From Epiperipatus broadwayi (lineage: Eukaryota; Onychophora; Udeonychophora; Euonychophora; Peripatidae), in contig JAQFVV010006841.1 of assembly GCA_028023455.1 (NCBI GenBank), forward strand, positions 124,001 through 188,000: a stretch of DNA of 64,000 nucleotides. Reading direction: 5' to 3'. A program made the position numbers and the translations under genes. The notes below the pieces were generated by a model. The model did not search any database. It was not told the origin of the DNA and saw nothing but the letters and a program-made list of their open reading frames with translations. Each line of letters begins with the position of its first letter. Within the stretch, counting starts at the first letter, position 1. This document shows, in pieces, positions 39,493 through 50,500 of the stretch.

Positions 39493-40561
39493 GTGTAACA
39501 GCCAGAAAACATGTGACTCGTTTAACATAGTGCAGAATTCAACCACCACACTGAACCGCAGCACCATCGAGGTAGCGAAGCCACCCATAGTATTGAGTTC
39601 GAACATAGTTTATCGGTTCCACAATACAATCTACGAAACAATGCATCTGATGTGATATTAGTAAACATTTCTTTAGGCACGGTGGTCAGGGTTTGCAAGA
39701 GATTCATGATTTTATTCCGAGTTAGCCAATAATAACACTAATATTAATTAAACACATATTTACAAATCGAGGAAACATAATGAATGGGTATCGAATAAAT
39801 AAAACGTAATTGCAGACGTATAGTTTGAAATTATTTATTGAAACATTTTAATAATAAAATTATTTATTAATAATATTTGCTAAGATTTAAAGTTTCAGTA
39901 GCGGGATTTTCCGATACTATTATATTAAAGAAATACATTATTTATTTAGACATATTTTATATTTAATACCTCAGTAGCAGTATTTCCGATACTGTAATGT
40001 TTACAAAAAGAAAAACATTTATTTGATGATGTAATCTAGCTACTTAAAATTTTTGAGCAAGTATTTCTAATGCATGCCTTTAGGTATTTATACCTTTGCA
40101 ATGCAAGAGTCTAAAGTAAGATTTATAAGAGTAGCGGCGGACATATATTTATTTAATAAAATATTCTTTAATAACTAAGGGCTAACATTTATTTGAGAGT
40201 GAATTATGAAGATAATGCAGAGGTGGAGTGATACATAGAATAATAAAGTTAAAGAAACATGTGGTACATTTTAGAAAGGCGATATGGAATGGCAGTATAT
40301 TGAAACTGCAAAACTGTGAATGAGTTTATAAGAATGACGGGCTGGCGTTTGCCATTGGCCCAAAGAAGTAAGGTGTCACATAAGCATAACCAGGGACAAG
40401 CGGTCCATGTCACGATTTGCCTGCTGGCGCATGACGGTCATCAAGTCCTACAGGACATTCATTTGTCAGCTTTGTGTAGGATGACTGGGGTTAATTTCAA
40501 CCCTATAGAATCCGGAATATTCACGGCTTGAAATGGGTCATCGCATCTCTAAAACGTAACA
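39493..40561 (+). repeat. Candidate LTR-like unit, less AT-rich
   Basis: It starts TGTAACAGCCAG and ends AAAACGTAACA, echoing the TGTAAC...GTTACA ends of the LTR at 4363-4924. Two blocks inside (39520-39720 and 40310-40540) are much richer in G+C than the surroundings. Two related words, CAGTAGCGGGATTTTCCGAT at about 39897 and CAGTAGCAGTATTTCCGATA at about 39973, form an internal direct repeat. About 95 bp downstream lies TTGGCGACTCTCAAAG (40645-40660), recalling the TGGCGAC word after the first LTR. Frames of 61 and 71 residues in the G+C-richer blocks are unassignable. No second copy lies in the window, so the LTR call is tentative. Confidence 0.3.
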
Positions 40562-42566
40562 CATGTATAATGTATAGGCGATTCTGGTAAGATTTAAATA
40601 TATTTTCTAACTCGGCCCTACATTATCAACATTTAATAAAGAACGTTGGCGACTCTCAAAGAAATGCAATTTTATGGAATTATTAATTAAGACTTAATAA
40701 ATATAAAACATATATAAACTGGGTGATTATTACAACTAATACACCAACTATTTGCAAAGTAGTAGATCCCCGCATTACAATAAATGAGGCATTAAATGCG
40801 TGTCGATTTATATGAAAATTAAGTTATTTATGAAAGTAAATGTTAATGAAAATTTGACACGCATTCACTGTTTCAAGCAATCATAGATTTAAACTTAGAA
40901 AATTATGAGCATGTGATAATTATATGATAAAATGTAGATTTTAGAAATATGTACCCAAGAAAGATAGAGTGAGGTAAGCTAGATTATTAGAGAAATTTGC
41001 ACAATAAATTAATTATTAAATTTTAGTTTTACAAATGATAATTTTACATTTTATAAGTTATATAAGTAGTATGAAGAATGAGCTATAGCATATTAGTAGA
41101 GTACTCTAGAGAATTTGGAGACAGGTACCTGTTTTATGAGAAGTTTTCTGATTCCATTGGTTAGTAACAAATTGTTCATGATTAGCAGTTCTTTCCTGTG
41201 TTTAGGTGGTTCATTTAATTTAACAGCAGCAGCAGCTTTCTCATTATTTTAGGCAGATCTTCATGGTTGAATTTATGAAGGGCAATGGAAGGTTTGGCAT
41301 CCGATAGGCCATTTCCCAGGTGGAGAATAGTCTGGGTGCTTTTACTTGGTCATACTGTGGCAGGAACAATTTATTTAATATTTTGGAGACTTTCAACTGA
41401 TCGAGAGCAGAGCTAAAGTTAAAGTGCCAAGTTTCTAATAATTCTAAAATGCCCTCTTTTCTTATATCTTATCTTTCACATTTTTGTTAGTGTATTTTTA
41501 GATTCCACTTAATCTGCCCTGAGGATAATCAATGCATTTTTGTTAATTCTAATTAGAGAAAACTGCCGTTCTATTGTTTATGTTTAGATTTTACATTTAG
41601 TTTTTGCAATTAGATTTTAGGGAATTTTTCTTTTTAATTAATCTATTATCTCTCACCGACCGATTCTTTTTAAAATTTCAAAGACAAAAAGGGAACATAC
41701 GATTACTTTTACTTTTAATTAAATATTACATCTGATTTCTAAAATTATTATTAAATGAAATTTAAACAAAGCAATAAATAAGGATTTTATAATTCAAAAT
41801 AAATAGTTAAAATTATATATTTTTATATAACTAAAAGAAATCTAAATTATATTATTTATCTTTATTTATTGCCTTAAATTTGAGATCGAAATGTGTGCGT
41901 GTTTATTGTTGAATTCTACATATCTATACATTTTTAATATTCCTACACACACAATTCGATACCAAAAAGTTTAAATTTGGGTAGGATAGATAGTAAGAGA
42001 TGATAGAAAAAGGTGAAACTTAAGATTCGAATACGAATCTTACTGTTTCAATAGTTTAATATTTATTATAGCAATAATTATTTAGGATTTGATTATTATA
42101 TTGAACTAAGTGTTTATCATTAAAAAATATTACAATTTTATGTGGTATATAATTTGATTATTTAAAATAAATATTATTATATTATCTGTAAAATTTAAAA
42201 ATATGCATATGTGGCTAACGATTATTATTACATATTATGACCATGTCAATTACTAAAATATTAAGAAAAAGTATATTTAAAAAGGCTTTATTATGTGCAA
42301 ATTATCTGTGAATCATGCATGTGGAAAAATGATGTTGTGACACACATAATTTTAATCATTATAGTTATAGTAGTTAACTAGGATTAGATCGTATCAAGTT
42401 TTTAAAAGGTATTATCTATGGTGTATTGTGGACAATGGTTAGATGGGATAAAAGAAACTGGTAAGGGACTATTTATAAAAATTATTTTGTGAAAATGTTG
42501 ATATAATAAAGAGCTAGATATTTTTTGAATTGAAATTTTAAATTCTACAAGGCAAACTATTTTAAA
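40562..42566. other. AT-rich, C-poor leader region before the coiled-coil frame
   Basis: No supported gene. 41220-41420 is somewhat less AT-rich. A compact hairpin lies at 42021-42042 (listed separately). If 39493-40561 is an LTR, this would be the long 5' leader of the element. Confidence 0.4.
42021..42042. other. Perfect 9-bp hairpin
   Basis: TAAGATTCG and CGAATCTTA pair perfectly around the loop AATA, about 525 bp upstream of the coiled-coil frame. It could be a structured RNA element of the leader. There is no T-run to suggest a terminator, and chance cannot be excluded. Confidence 0.5.
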
Positions 42567-44865
42567 ATGAATAGTGAGAATAAGAGTTTAAAGGAAGGAA
42601 TGTCTAATTCTATCAGTAGAGATAATATTAGTAAGGAGAAGATAGTGGAAAAGAAAGTTGCAAAAGAAGTGTCGCTATTTTCTGACAAAGGTAACACGAA
42701 CTACCAGTTGTTCAAAATAATATTGTTTTTAGAAAATATAAAAGAGGATGTAAAGGTTCTTAAGAATAATAGTCAAATTGCCACTTGGAAATTAAACAGT
42801 CTTACAGAAGATATGACTAAAAATAATATAAAATTAGAGTCTATGAATATAAAAATAGAGGGAAATAGGAGATTTTCAGAGATAGAATTTGAATTTCTTA
42901 AAGAAAGGATAGATAAAAATGGTAAATCTTTGGATGTGAAATTTGAAACTCTTAGAAAAGATATGAGAGAAAATAATAAAACTCTTAAAGAAGATATGAA
43001 ATTTCTTAAGGAAAATAGATCATCAGATATAAAATGTAAATCTCTTAGAGATGATATAAATAAAAATAATGAATCTTTGAGAAATAAAATTGAGGAAAAT
43101 AAGTAAATCTTTGGATTTTAAATTTGAACTTCTTAGAGAAGATAATAAAATTCTTAGAGAAAATATGAAAAAGGATATGAAAGAAAATAGTAAATCTATT
43201 AGAGAAGATATAGATAAAAATATTAGATCTTCAGATATAAAATTTAAATCTCTTATAGAAATGATAAATAAAAATAGTATGAAATTTGATACTAAATTTG
43301 AATCTCTTAATGAAAATCTGAATAAAAATAATATGAAGTTAGAATCTCTTAATAAAAATATGAGCAAAAATAGTAATGAAATCAGAACTTGTGTAGAAAG
43401 TATGAATCAAAAACTTAATGAAACCTGGAAAACCGTAGAAGATTTTAAGGTTAAAGTACAAGATAAATTTAATAATTTGCATTTGATAACAATGAAAAGG
43501 TCATTGATTCTTTAAAGGAAGAAATTATGCAAATAGAAGATAGAAATCAAAAATTGTTGAAGAGAAAATTTTCTGAATTTTCTAAAAGAGCAGTAAAGAT
43601 TTTAAAAGCTCAAATAGGAAAATCCATTGTCCAATGTCAGTTAAATAATAGTAAGTTAGATCAGAAAATAGAAAATTATAATTTAAGTGTGGAGAGTGAA
43701 ATTTATGAAGTAAAAAATAACATAAAGCATATTTGTGAAGCAATTAAGGTTATTAAAGATGAAATAGTTCAAACTAAAATAAGTATAACAGAGGGAGTTG
43801 GAAAAGTAGGAATTAAAAAATTAAAGAAATTAGGGATACAAAAATGTGATGATAAGAATATAGTAAATAAGAAAGCATCTCTCAAAGTCATTAATAAATC
43901 TGTTAAAGTAACTAGTACAGATTCGAAGATGAATAAAGAATCTATTAATTTAGTCAGTGAAAATGTGGTAGATGGACAAAGAAATTATAGAGATGGTAAA
44001 TAAGGAAAATCCACAATTCATTGAGATAGTTAATAAAGATATTAAGTTATGTAGTAATTTGACAGAAGAAAACATAGATTCTGTTAAATTAGGAGATAAA
44101 GATGGATATAATGATGTATCATTTGTTAAGATAGCAGATGATGAGTTTAAAAAAGATGAGTCTTATATTAAATTTGCTAGTAAAGAAACCAAGTTATTTG
44201 TTGAAAAAACTATTATAGATAATGAAATGTTTTATGAAGAAAAGGAGATTCATAAAAAGTCTATTGAAATAGTTGATAGTAGGTATGAATTATATAGAAG
44301 AATATTGAAAGATCCCAGAGAATATTTTACATTGACTAATGAAATGATAGGAGTGAGTAAATCCTATGAAAGTTTAGTTGGTGAAAGGACTATAGATCAA
44401 CTTAAAAGTTTAAAAAAATATTATATTGATGATAAAAGATTTGGTAAATCTACAGGGATAAAGTTAATCTCTTCAGAGCAAAAGTATTTAAAGTTGTTGG
44501 AACATGAGTTACCAAAAATTATTGATAAAAGCAGTAATAAATTTAAAAGTAAAATGCAAGATATGATACCTAAATGTAGTATTAATGATGGAAATATTTG
44601 TTTACAATTTGATATTTCTAAAGAAATATTGTTTAAAGGAATTAGAAACTTAATGCCTAATAGCAAATTTATAGGAGGAAAACTTAATCAGAATAGAGAT
44701 ATAAGTAAGATAAAAGTAAGAATTAAATGTTTAAAGCACGAGAAATTCATGATAGATTTTCTTAAGAAAAATCTTAATAAAGGAAAGAAGATAGGGAAAG
44801 CTAAAGTGAGACTTAAGGAAGGCAAAAGAGAATTAAAGATTAGACTTAGAAAAGAAACTTATTAA
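42567..44865 (+). pseudogene. Broken coiled-coil, Lys/Asn/Glu-rich protein frame
   Basis: Function unknown. The ATG at 42567 has A at -3 and opens a frame that continues, with three single-base frame changes, to TAA at 44863-44865: about 766 codons with no other stop. Changes fall near 43094-43104 (one extra A in an A-rich word), 43478-43486 (net loss of one base) and 43966-43975 (net gain of one). Open segments run 42567-43106, 43090-43515, 43527-44003 and 43972-44865. Residues about 90-290 form a long predicted coiled coil with five diverged D-x-K-F-x-x-L repeats (for example DVKFETLRKDM, DTKFESLNENL). The last 60 residues are strongly basic (RIKCLKHEKFM, KGKKIGKAKVRL). No zinc knuckle, protease or polymerase motif, signal peptide or membrane segment is seen. 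Downstream no pol-like frame follows. It could be a gag-like or LINE ORF1-like protein, or a recently disabled gene; the indels could also be assembly errors. Confidence 0.55.
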
Positions 44866-47800
44866 TGATTAAGACAAATAATTCTTAAAGAAGACGTATA
44901 TTTAAAAATATATTATAACCTTTAAAATGTCATAACTTAATTATTTTAATAGGACAGAGAAAGTATAGGAAATTTTTTAGTATTTCTGGTTGGGATTCTG
45001 AGTGTAATGTCCAGATATTTTATAAGTTTGTGTTAAAAAACAGTATATTCGTTTATATTTCAATAGTACAAGATAGAATTTGGTTGTAGCAGATGGTAAA
45101 GATATTAAGTATCAATGAATAGAGTAAATACTAAAATAGATGTTTAATTTAAAATTTTTATATATATACATGGAACAAATTATCTGTCTGAAGACCTAGC
45201 TGATAAAATAGTAAAATATTATTATCAAATAATAATATCTTATCATCATCTATAGTAGTTTACCATTGTTTGCCACTCTTTTTTATTTCGTTTTAGCATA
45301 TCAGATTTAGAATTAAATCATAATATACATAAAGTCACTTATATCAACCATTAAGATACATTTACCATTGTAATAATGTTTTATTAGTTCAATAGATTAT
45401 TCAAAATTAGTTATTTTTAAAAACAATATATATAGTTTACAGATTGTTTTTGGCTAGAATGAGAATGAAAGCATGAGCTATGATTATTAAATAATGGTGG
45501 TGTTCAAATAAGATGAATAATAATTTTTAAATAGCTCATTTCAGGGCAAAGTTCTCCCAGAGGAACGTAGAAGACAAAACTCATTAGATTATATAAATAT
45601 CCGATAGCTAATGCTTGTTCTAATATGATGTTTTAAAAAAAAAGAATTTGAATTTCTTTATGTTATATGCATAAAAATTGATCATCATTAATTATTAACA
45701 TGCACAGTTTAATGTTGAATCTGTGACAGTTAGTTGGTTATTTATATGCATGTGTTAATTTATATATATATTTGAGTAGTCTAGGCAGTTATAAAAATAG
45801 TAGATTAAAGATAAATAATTCTGGTTTAATTCACATTTGAGAATAGTAAAAATAAAATCTCAGTTTAATCAGTAAATTGAATGGAATTGTTGTGCTCTAA
45901 CTAGTCATTTTGATGCTCAAATGATATTTGATCCTCTCATCAATGTATCCTTACAAATTACTAATATAGATATATTAAGTAGTAATTTTTGTGAAATATT
46001 TTTTCCATTTACTATTCTGACATCTAATAGGTTCATATAGTTCAATCTTAAGTTTTAGTGTCGACAGAATTTATACATTTTACTTAATCAACTGACTGGC
46101 TCTTTAGGGATTATGACTTCTTAAGAATAAAAAAGAGACCATCACATCTTAGGATTTTATTTGCTTTCAGATTTATTAAACTAAGGTCAGGAGAATAAAA
46201 AGAGCTCATAAAAAAAAAAGGAAAAAGAAATTCATTTAGAAAATAGTTCAGTTTATTTATATATATTGTACTCACAAAAACGTATTTCTACATGTGTATA
46301 TACATTTATGATATATATATATAATGATATATGTCGACTAAAAGATCTGGAAAGTATTGTAGATTCTAGCAAAATCTATTCAGAAATATAAAAGTGAACC
46401 TTAGGATACAATAATTAACTAAATATATATATTTATTTAAAAATATATGAATATTGCAAAGAAATTGTTTGTTGCTATAGGAAATATATTTCGACTTTAT
46501 TTTTTGCCTCGTTCTTTCTGTGTAATGTATATATATATATGATGAAGTTTTTATCTGAAGATAGGTGGGAGTTACCTAATCACTAGAAATATATACTACA
46601 ATTGGGCAATAATACTTGATTCTCATTGATGTTATTTTATTATAACATAGTTTATTTTAATATCCTAACATTAGAATAAATTAATAAATTTTAATAAATA
46701 TTTTACATTTATAAAATGTTATTAAATATGAAACAAAAATGTTAAAATAAATACTAAAATACAGAGAAATATTTAGTACAATGTATATATTTTTGTGTAT
46801 CTTCAAAATTCGGGAGTACAACATTTTACTAAAACAATTTGCATGCTGTTATGAAAACATGGATGAAATTGGTGAATAAAGATTAGATGTATTATTGAGA
46901 AAATAAACTGATTAAGATGGAACATGTTCAAGTGTAGTCTGGGTGAATTTGTAAATTTTTGACCAAAGAAAGGTAGATGAAGAAAATTTTTTCTACATGA
47001 ACCTGATAATAGTTATTTTAATTGAATAAGAAATAGTTTGAGAAAAAAATCAGCATTTGGGAAATTATTTTGATAAGATGCAAGTTTATTAATATTTTTT
47101 GTTTAATTCTTGATATGATATCAACCAGACAGAATCTTTGCTATTGATAGCAATATGCTTAAAACCTAAAGCTAAAAAGCATTAGATTGTTACATTCAGA
47201 AATAAATTCATCAGCCACACATTGCACATCTATGTCAAAATTAACATCTGAGTGAATAACTCTTGATTCTAATTAATATGGATTTAAAGAAGTGCAAAAT
47301 AGATAATCACACAAAAAGTTATGATATGTGATAATGAATTGTAGTTGGATTGTCTTATTCACTCTCATAAAATTTAGGATTTGAAAACAAATATTATATT
47401 TATCTTATTACATAGCTGTTATTACTTATTGAATCAAGCCATTTTGTAAAGCAAATGACTTCTTTTGAAGTTAGTTCAAATGATATTACCGTCACTGTTA
47501 CTTGCATTTGCCAGATCTTCCTAATGTTCTATATTTATAAAAGATAGTATTAGAAGATATGTAAGTGAAAAATTAAACATTAGCTTATCATTATTATTTT
47601 TTCATTGCGTCTGATTATTCAAGAATTAAGAATACAAAAAATAGTGTGTTTTTAAAAAAAATCTTTATCCTAAAAGATTTAAGTTTCAGTTAATTAACGT
47701 CCTAAATACTTGCAATATATTTCAACTACCTATTATTATTTAAATGTCAAAGATATTAAACTAATGAAAATTATTCTGGGGTTACGTTTTCACTGTTTTT

Positions 47801-48757
47801 CTTCATGTTTTAGTTGATTATGAGTAAATAAAAAATGTTTATTAAATTGTAATTAAAGATTATGACGATTTATAATAATTCTTAAAGTTGTTATCTCATT
47901 AAAACTTTGGGATTGAAAATAGAAATGTTTGCATTATTAATATATACTGAATTTACCTGTCTCTACATACATAAAATTAAACTTGTTTTTTAATCTTTGT
48001 TTTTGTTAGCATAAAAATTGTTCAACCCAATTCCAGACAGTTGTACATATATATGTATCTATTTTACTAATCTTATTAAAAACATAATAAAATGTGAATT
48101 ATTTAAACTGTCTGAATTTTTATTGATTGACTTTGTGGATTGGGAAGATAACAAGTTATCTTTTCTTTTTTGTAGCTTCTTTACTGTCTGAATTAAGCTT
48201 ACTTTTAAAAAGGAGGATCAGTCACAAATGTTAAAGTCAATGAATTTGAAGTGACAATTAGTTCCACTTCATATCTTTCTGAGGCCAGCAATATTAATAC
48301 TGCAAATTAACAATAAGGGTAACTTGTAGAAATATATTTATTTGTATTAGTTGTTATTCTCTACACATACTCTTATATGTCTATAGATATATACACAGTT
48401 ACGAAAATATAAATACAAAGTATATAAAATTAGATATTTTTAGGCTAAATAGTTAGTTTTTTAATCATCTCTAATGAAAAATAATAAATCTGAGGACATT
48501 ATTAGAAAATTCTTTGCAAATGTTCAAGCGAAATTTGCTATTAAATAAATAGGCTTTTTTTAAAGTCATGAATAAACTCGCATATAATCATTATATAGAG
48601 TGAACCAAAGTTACTTTATGCTTATATTATTATATTAATGTAGTTATATATCGTTTTATTATTTAATGCATTTTATTAATACAAATAAACATTTGTAAGT
48701 AAAATTAAATGAAATAAAAACTAATATCATAGTCAAGTAATTAAATTAAAAATAATT
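44866..48757. other. AT-rich DNA without a recognisable gene
   Basis: Nearly 4 kb without a supported gene. No polymerase or integrase signature follows the coiled-coil frame. Short (TA)n runs occur at about 46311-46323 and 46529-46540. Confidence 0.55.
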
Positions 48758-48870
48758 GTCTTGCATTGGTGGTCGAGAGGTCAACGCGACTGCCTTGCAA
48801 TTGCAGGCAGTTGCCCGGGTTGCGGGTTCGCGTCCCGGCCGATGCTATGACACTTAAAAAAAAAAAAAAG
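48758..48870 (+). mobile_element. tRNA-derived short SINE (subfamily A, youngest-looking)
   Basis: It begins GTCTTGCATTGGTGGTCGAG, with A-box-like TGGTCGAGAGGTCA and B-box-like GGTTCGCGTCC, and ends CCGATGCTATGACACTT followed by 13 A residues. The outer GCATTGG/CCGATGC segments pair as an acceptor stem. An exact 21-bp target-site duplication lies at 48737-48757 and 48871-48891, so the insertion is recent. It has no body beyond the tRNA-like head and tail, which is unusual for a SINE. The anticodon-arm region has an enlarged loop, so it is not a tRNA gene. Confidence 0.95.
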
Positions 48871-48891
48871 GTAATTAAATTAAAAATAATT

Positions 48892-49340
48892 TAAGCAAAT
48901 AATGGTAACTAACTTTTTATCCATAATATTTTTTTTCCTTAAAGTTTTTTTTTTTGTAAATCCAAAGAAACAGGCCTAAAACTTTAAAATTTTAGTCAGT
49001 AGCTTTTCTGTCAACTTTTTTGAAGTTAAACAAACTTAAGCCTTTGTTCTGGTTAAAGAAAATATTATGGCTGGTTTATCTTTATTCTACACAACTAAAA
49101 AGTTTTTTTCTGATTTCACAATAAAATGATCACATTTTGTAATTTAATACTCACAAGAATAGAATATTTCTTTTTTTTTAAAAAAAAAAAAACTTTTATT
49201 TTTATTATTTATGCTGTCTCTAATTGTAGGGCAAGCTAATCCTAGCTTATAGCTATGTCAGGTAGAAATGTATTTTCTCACTAGTTTAATCATTTCCAAT
49301 TTTCCATTGAAAACAATGTGTTTATGTCTTAACAAAAAGG
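48892..49340. other. AT-rich DNA without a recognisable gene
   Basis: Nothing identifiable; a T-run next to an A-run lies at about 49171-49191. Confidence 0.6.
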
Positions 49341-49414
49341 GCATTGCTTTTTCAGGGTTCAGACATTAATGTTTGGGGCGCATTGCTTTTTCACAACGCA
49401 GACATTAATGTTTG
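49341..49414. repeat. Direct duplication of a 35-bp unit (39-bp period)
   Basis: GCATTGCTTTTTCAGGGTTC with AGACATTAATGTTTG (49341-49375) is repeated at 49380-49414 with six differences in its middle. It is a local tandem duplication. Confidence 0.9.
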
Positions 49415-50026
49415 ATATTTAATAATAAAAAAACTGTAAAGTATATTCATTAGTTATAGACTGTATTATGGTTTATTTATGTGTTCATATGAATTTATTG
49501 CCCTTGAATAAATTAATGTATAATTTTAAAATAAATAGCATCCAGTCTTTCAATGAAATTATACCAAAATTAATAATTAAATAAATTTAATTAAGAAATA
49601 TTTATAAATAAATATTTTATAAAAAAAAAGGCTTGTAAGATTTACATTGCATGTGCTGAATTAGATGTAAATAAATTATTTTTAATTTTGTAAAAAAAAA
49701 AAAAAATGAAAATTATTAAAATATTTTTTTTCACCATACTTACCTATATTTTCTTGCTCTCTTTGCTGGAAGTTTGCTAGGCATTATTTGGTTAATTATC
49801 CATTTTCAGGGACTTTGAAGTATTTTTTTTTTTTCCAAAATTATTTTATGGAACATGTGTTAATTGTTGAGTTAAAAAAATATTAAGAAATCAAATACAA
49901 ATTAATGCTAACTTTAAATAAATAACATTTTTCAAATAAAATTTCAAATTTTTTTATTCTAAAATTTAATAAGTAATATGTGTTTTTTGACATTTTTTAA
50001 AAAGGGATATTAAAATTGATATTGTT
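49415..50026. other. AT-rich DNA without a recognisable gene
   Basis: Poly-A at 49693-49706 and T-runs; nothing else. Confidence 0.6.
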
Positions 50027-50122
50027 TTTTTCTTCTATATGTCAAAGCATTGATCGCGAAGCAAACCCGGGCCGTCTGTTTGGAAGGCAGCTGTGCTAAT
50101 CGCTAGGCCACCAATGATTGAC
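50027..50122 (-). mobile_element. tRNA-Gly-type short SINE
   Basis: On the minus strand it reads CATTGGTGGCCTAGCGATTA, GCACAGCTGCCTTCCAAACA, GACGGCCCGGGTTTGCTTC and CAATGCTTTGACATATAGAA, then an A-rich tail. The CTTCCAA heptad is the anticodon loop of tRNA-Gly(UCC), and GCACAGC and CCCGGGTT also fit that tRNA. The B box is degenerate, so it is not functional. A 14-bp target-site duplication with one mismatch (AAATTGATATTGTT and AAATTGATACTGTT) lies at 50013-50026 and 50123-50136. Confidence 0.88.
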
Positions 50123-50136
50123 AAATTGATACTGTT

Positions 50137-50500
50137 ATAATAAACTATCTAGTAGATCTATTAAAAAATATTTTGCAGTTAAGTGTTTTAAAAACTCTAT
50201 GATTTTTACTTTTTAAAAGTCAATTATTATATGTTCTATTTAGTTTCATAAAATTGTTAAATTATCAAATATTAAATTATTAAATATTAAAAAATATTAA
50301 ACAGACAATATTTATTATATAGTATGAAAGACTGTCAAAGATATATATTATGAATTTTGTAACCAGTATGAAGTGATATTATATATCTTGCTAAAAAACA
50401 CTATGATACAAATTTTTTTTTATTTAAAAGCATAATTAATTTTTTTCACTTATTAATTTTATGCAAACATATTTTTACATGTGTAATATGAATTTTTGAT
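50137..50500. other. AT-rich DNA without a recognisable gene
   Basis: Nothing identifiable. Confidence 0.6.

Larger units (their letters stand above)
34300..45000 (+). other. C-poor, G-biased domain of unknown origin
   Basis: Across roughly 10 kb the plus strand has visibly more G than C (for example 37561-37620 has about 15 G and 2 C, and 36661-36720 about 14 G and 4 C), unlike the flanks. Such skew is typical of retroelement RNA strands and of strongly transcribed units. The domain holds a promoter-like block (35229-35264), a 77-codon frame of unknown nature (35533-35766), an LTR-like unit (39493-40561) and the broken coiled-coil frame (42567-44865). Edges are approximate and set by eye. 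Confidence 0.4.

Noticed and set aside
40316-40531. 71-residue frame in a G+C-richer block
   Set aside because: Unusual composition is noted, but no family or conserved motif is visible, so no gene is called.
43023-43367. 114-residue minus frame
   Set aside because: Shadow of the repetitive coiled-coil frame on the plus strand.
48758-48870. Functional tRNA gene
   Set aside because: Pairing acceptor ends and boxes exist, but the anticodon loop is too large, an A tail follows, and a target-site duplication flanks it.
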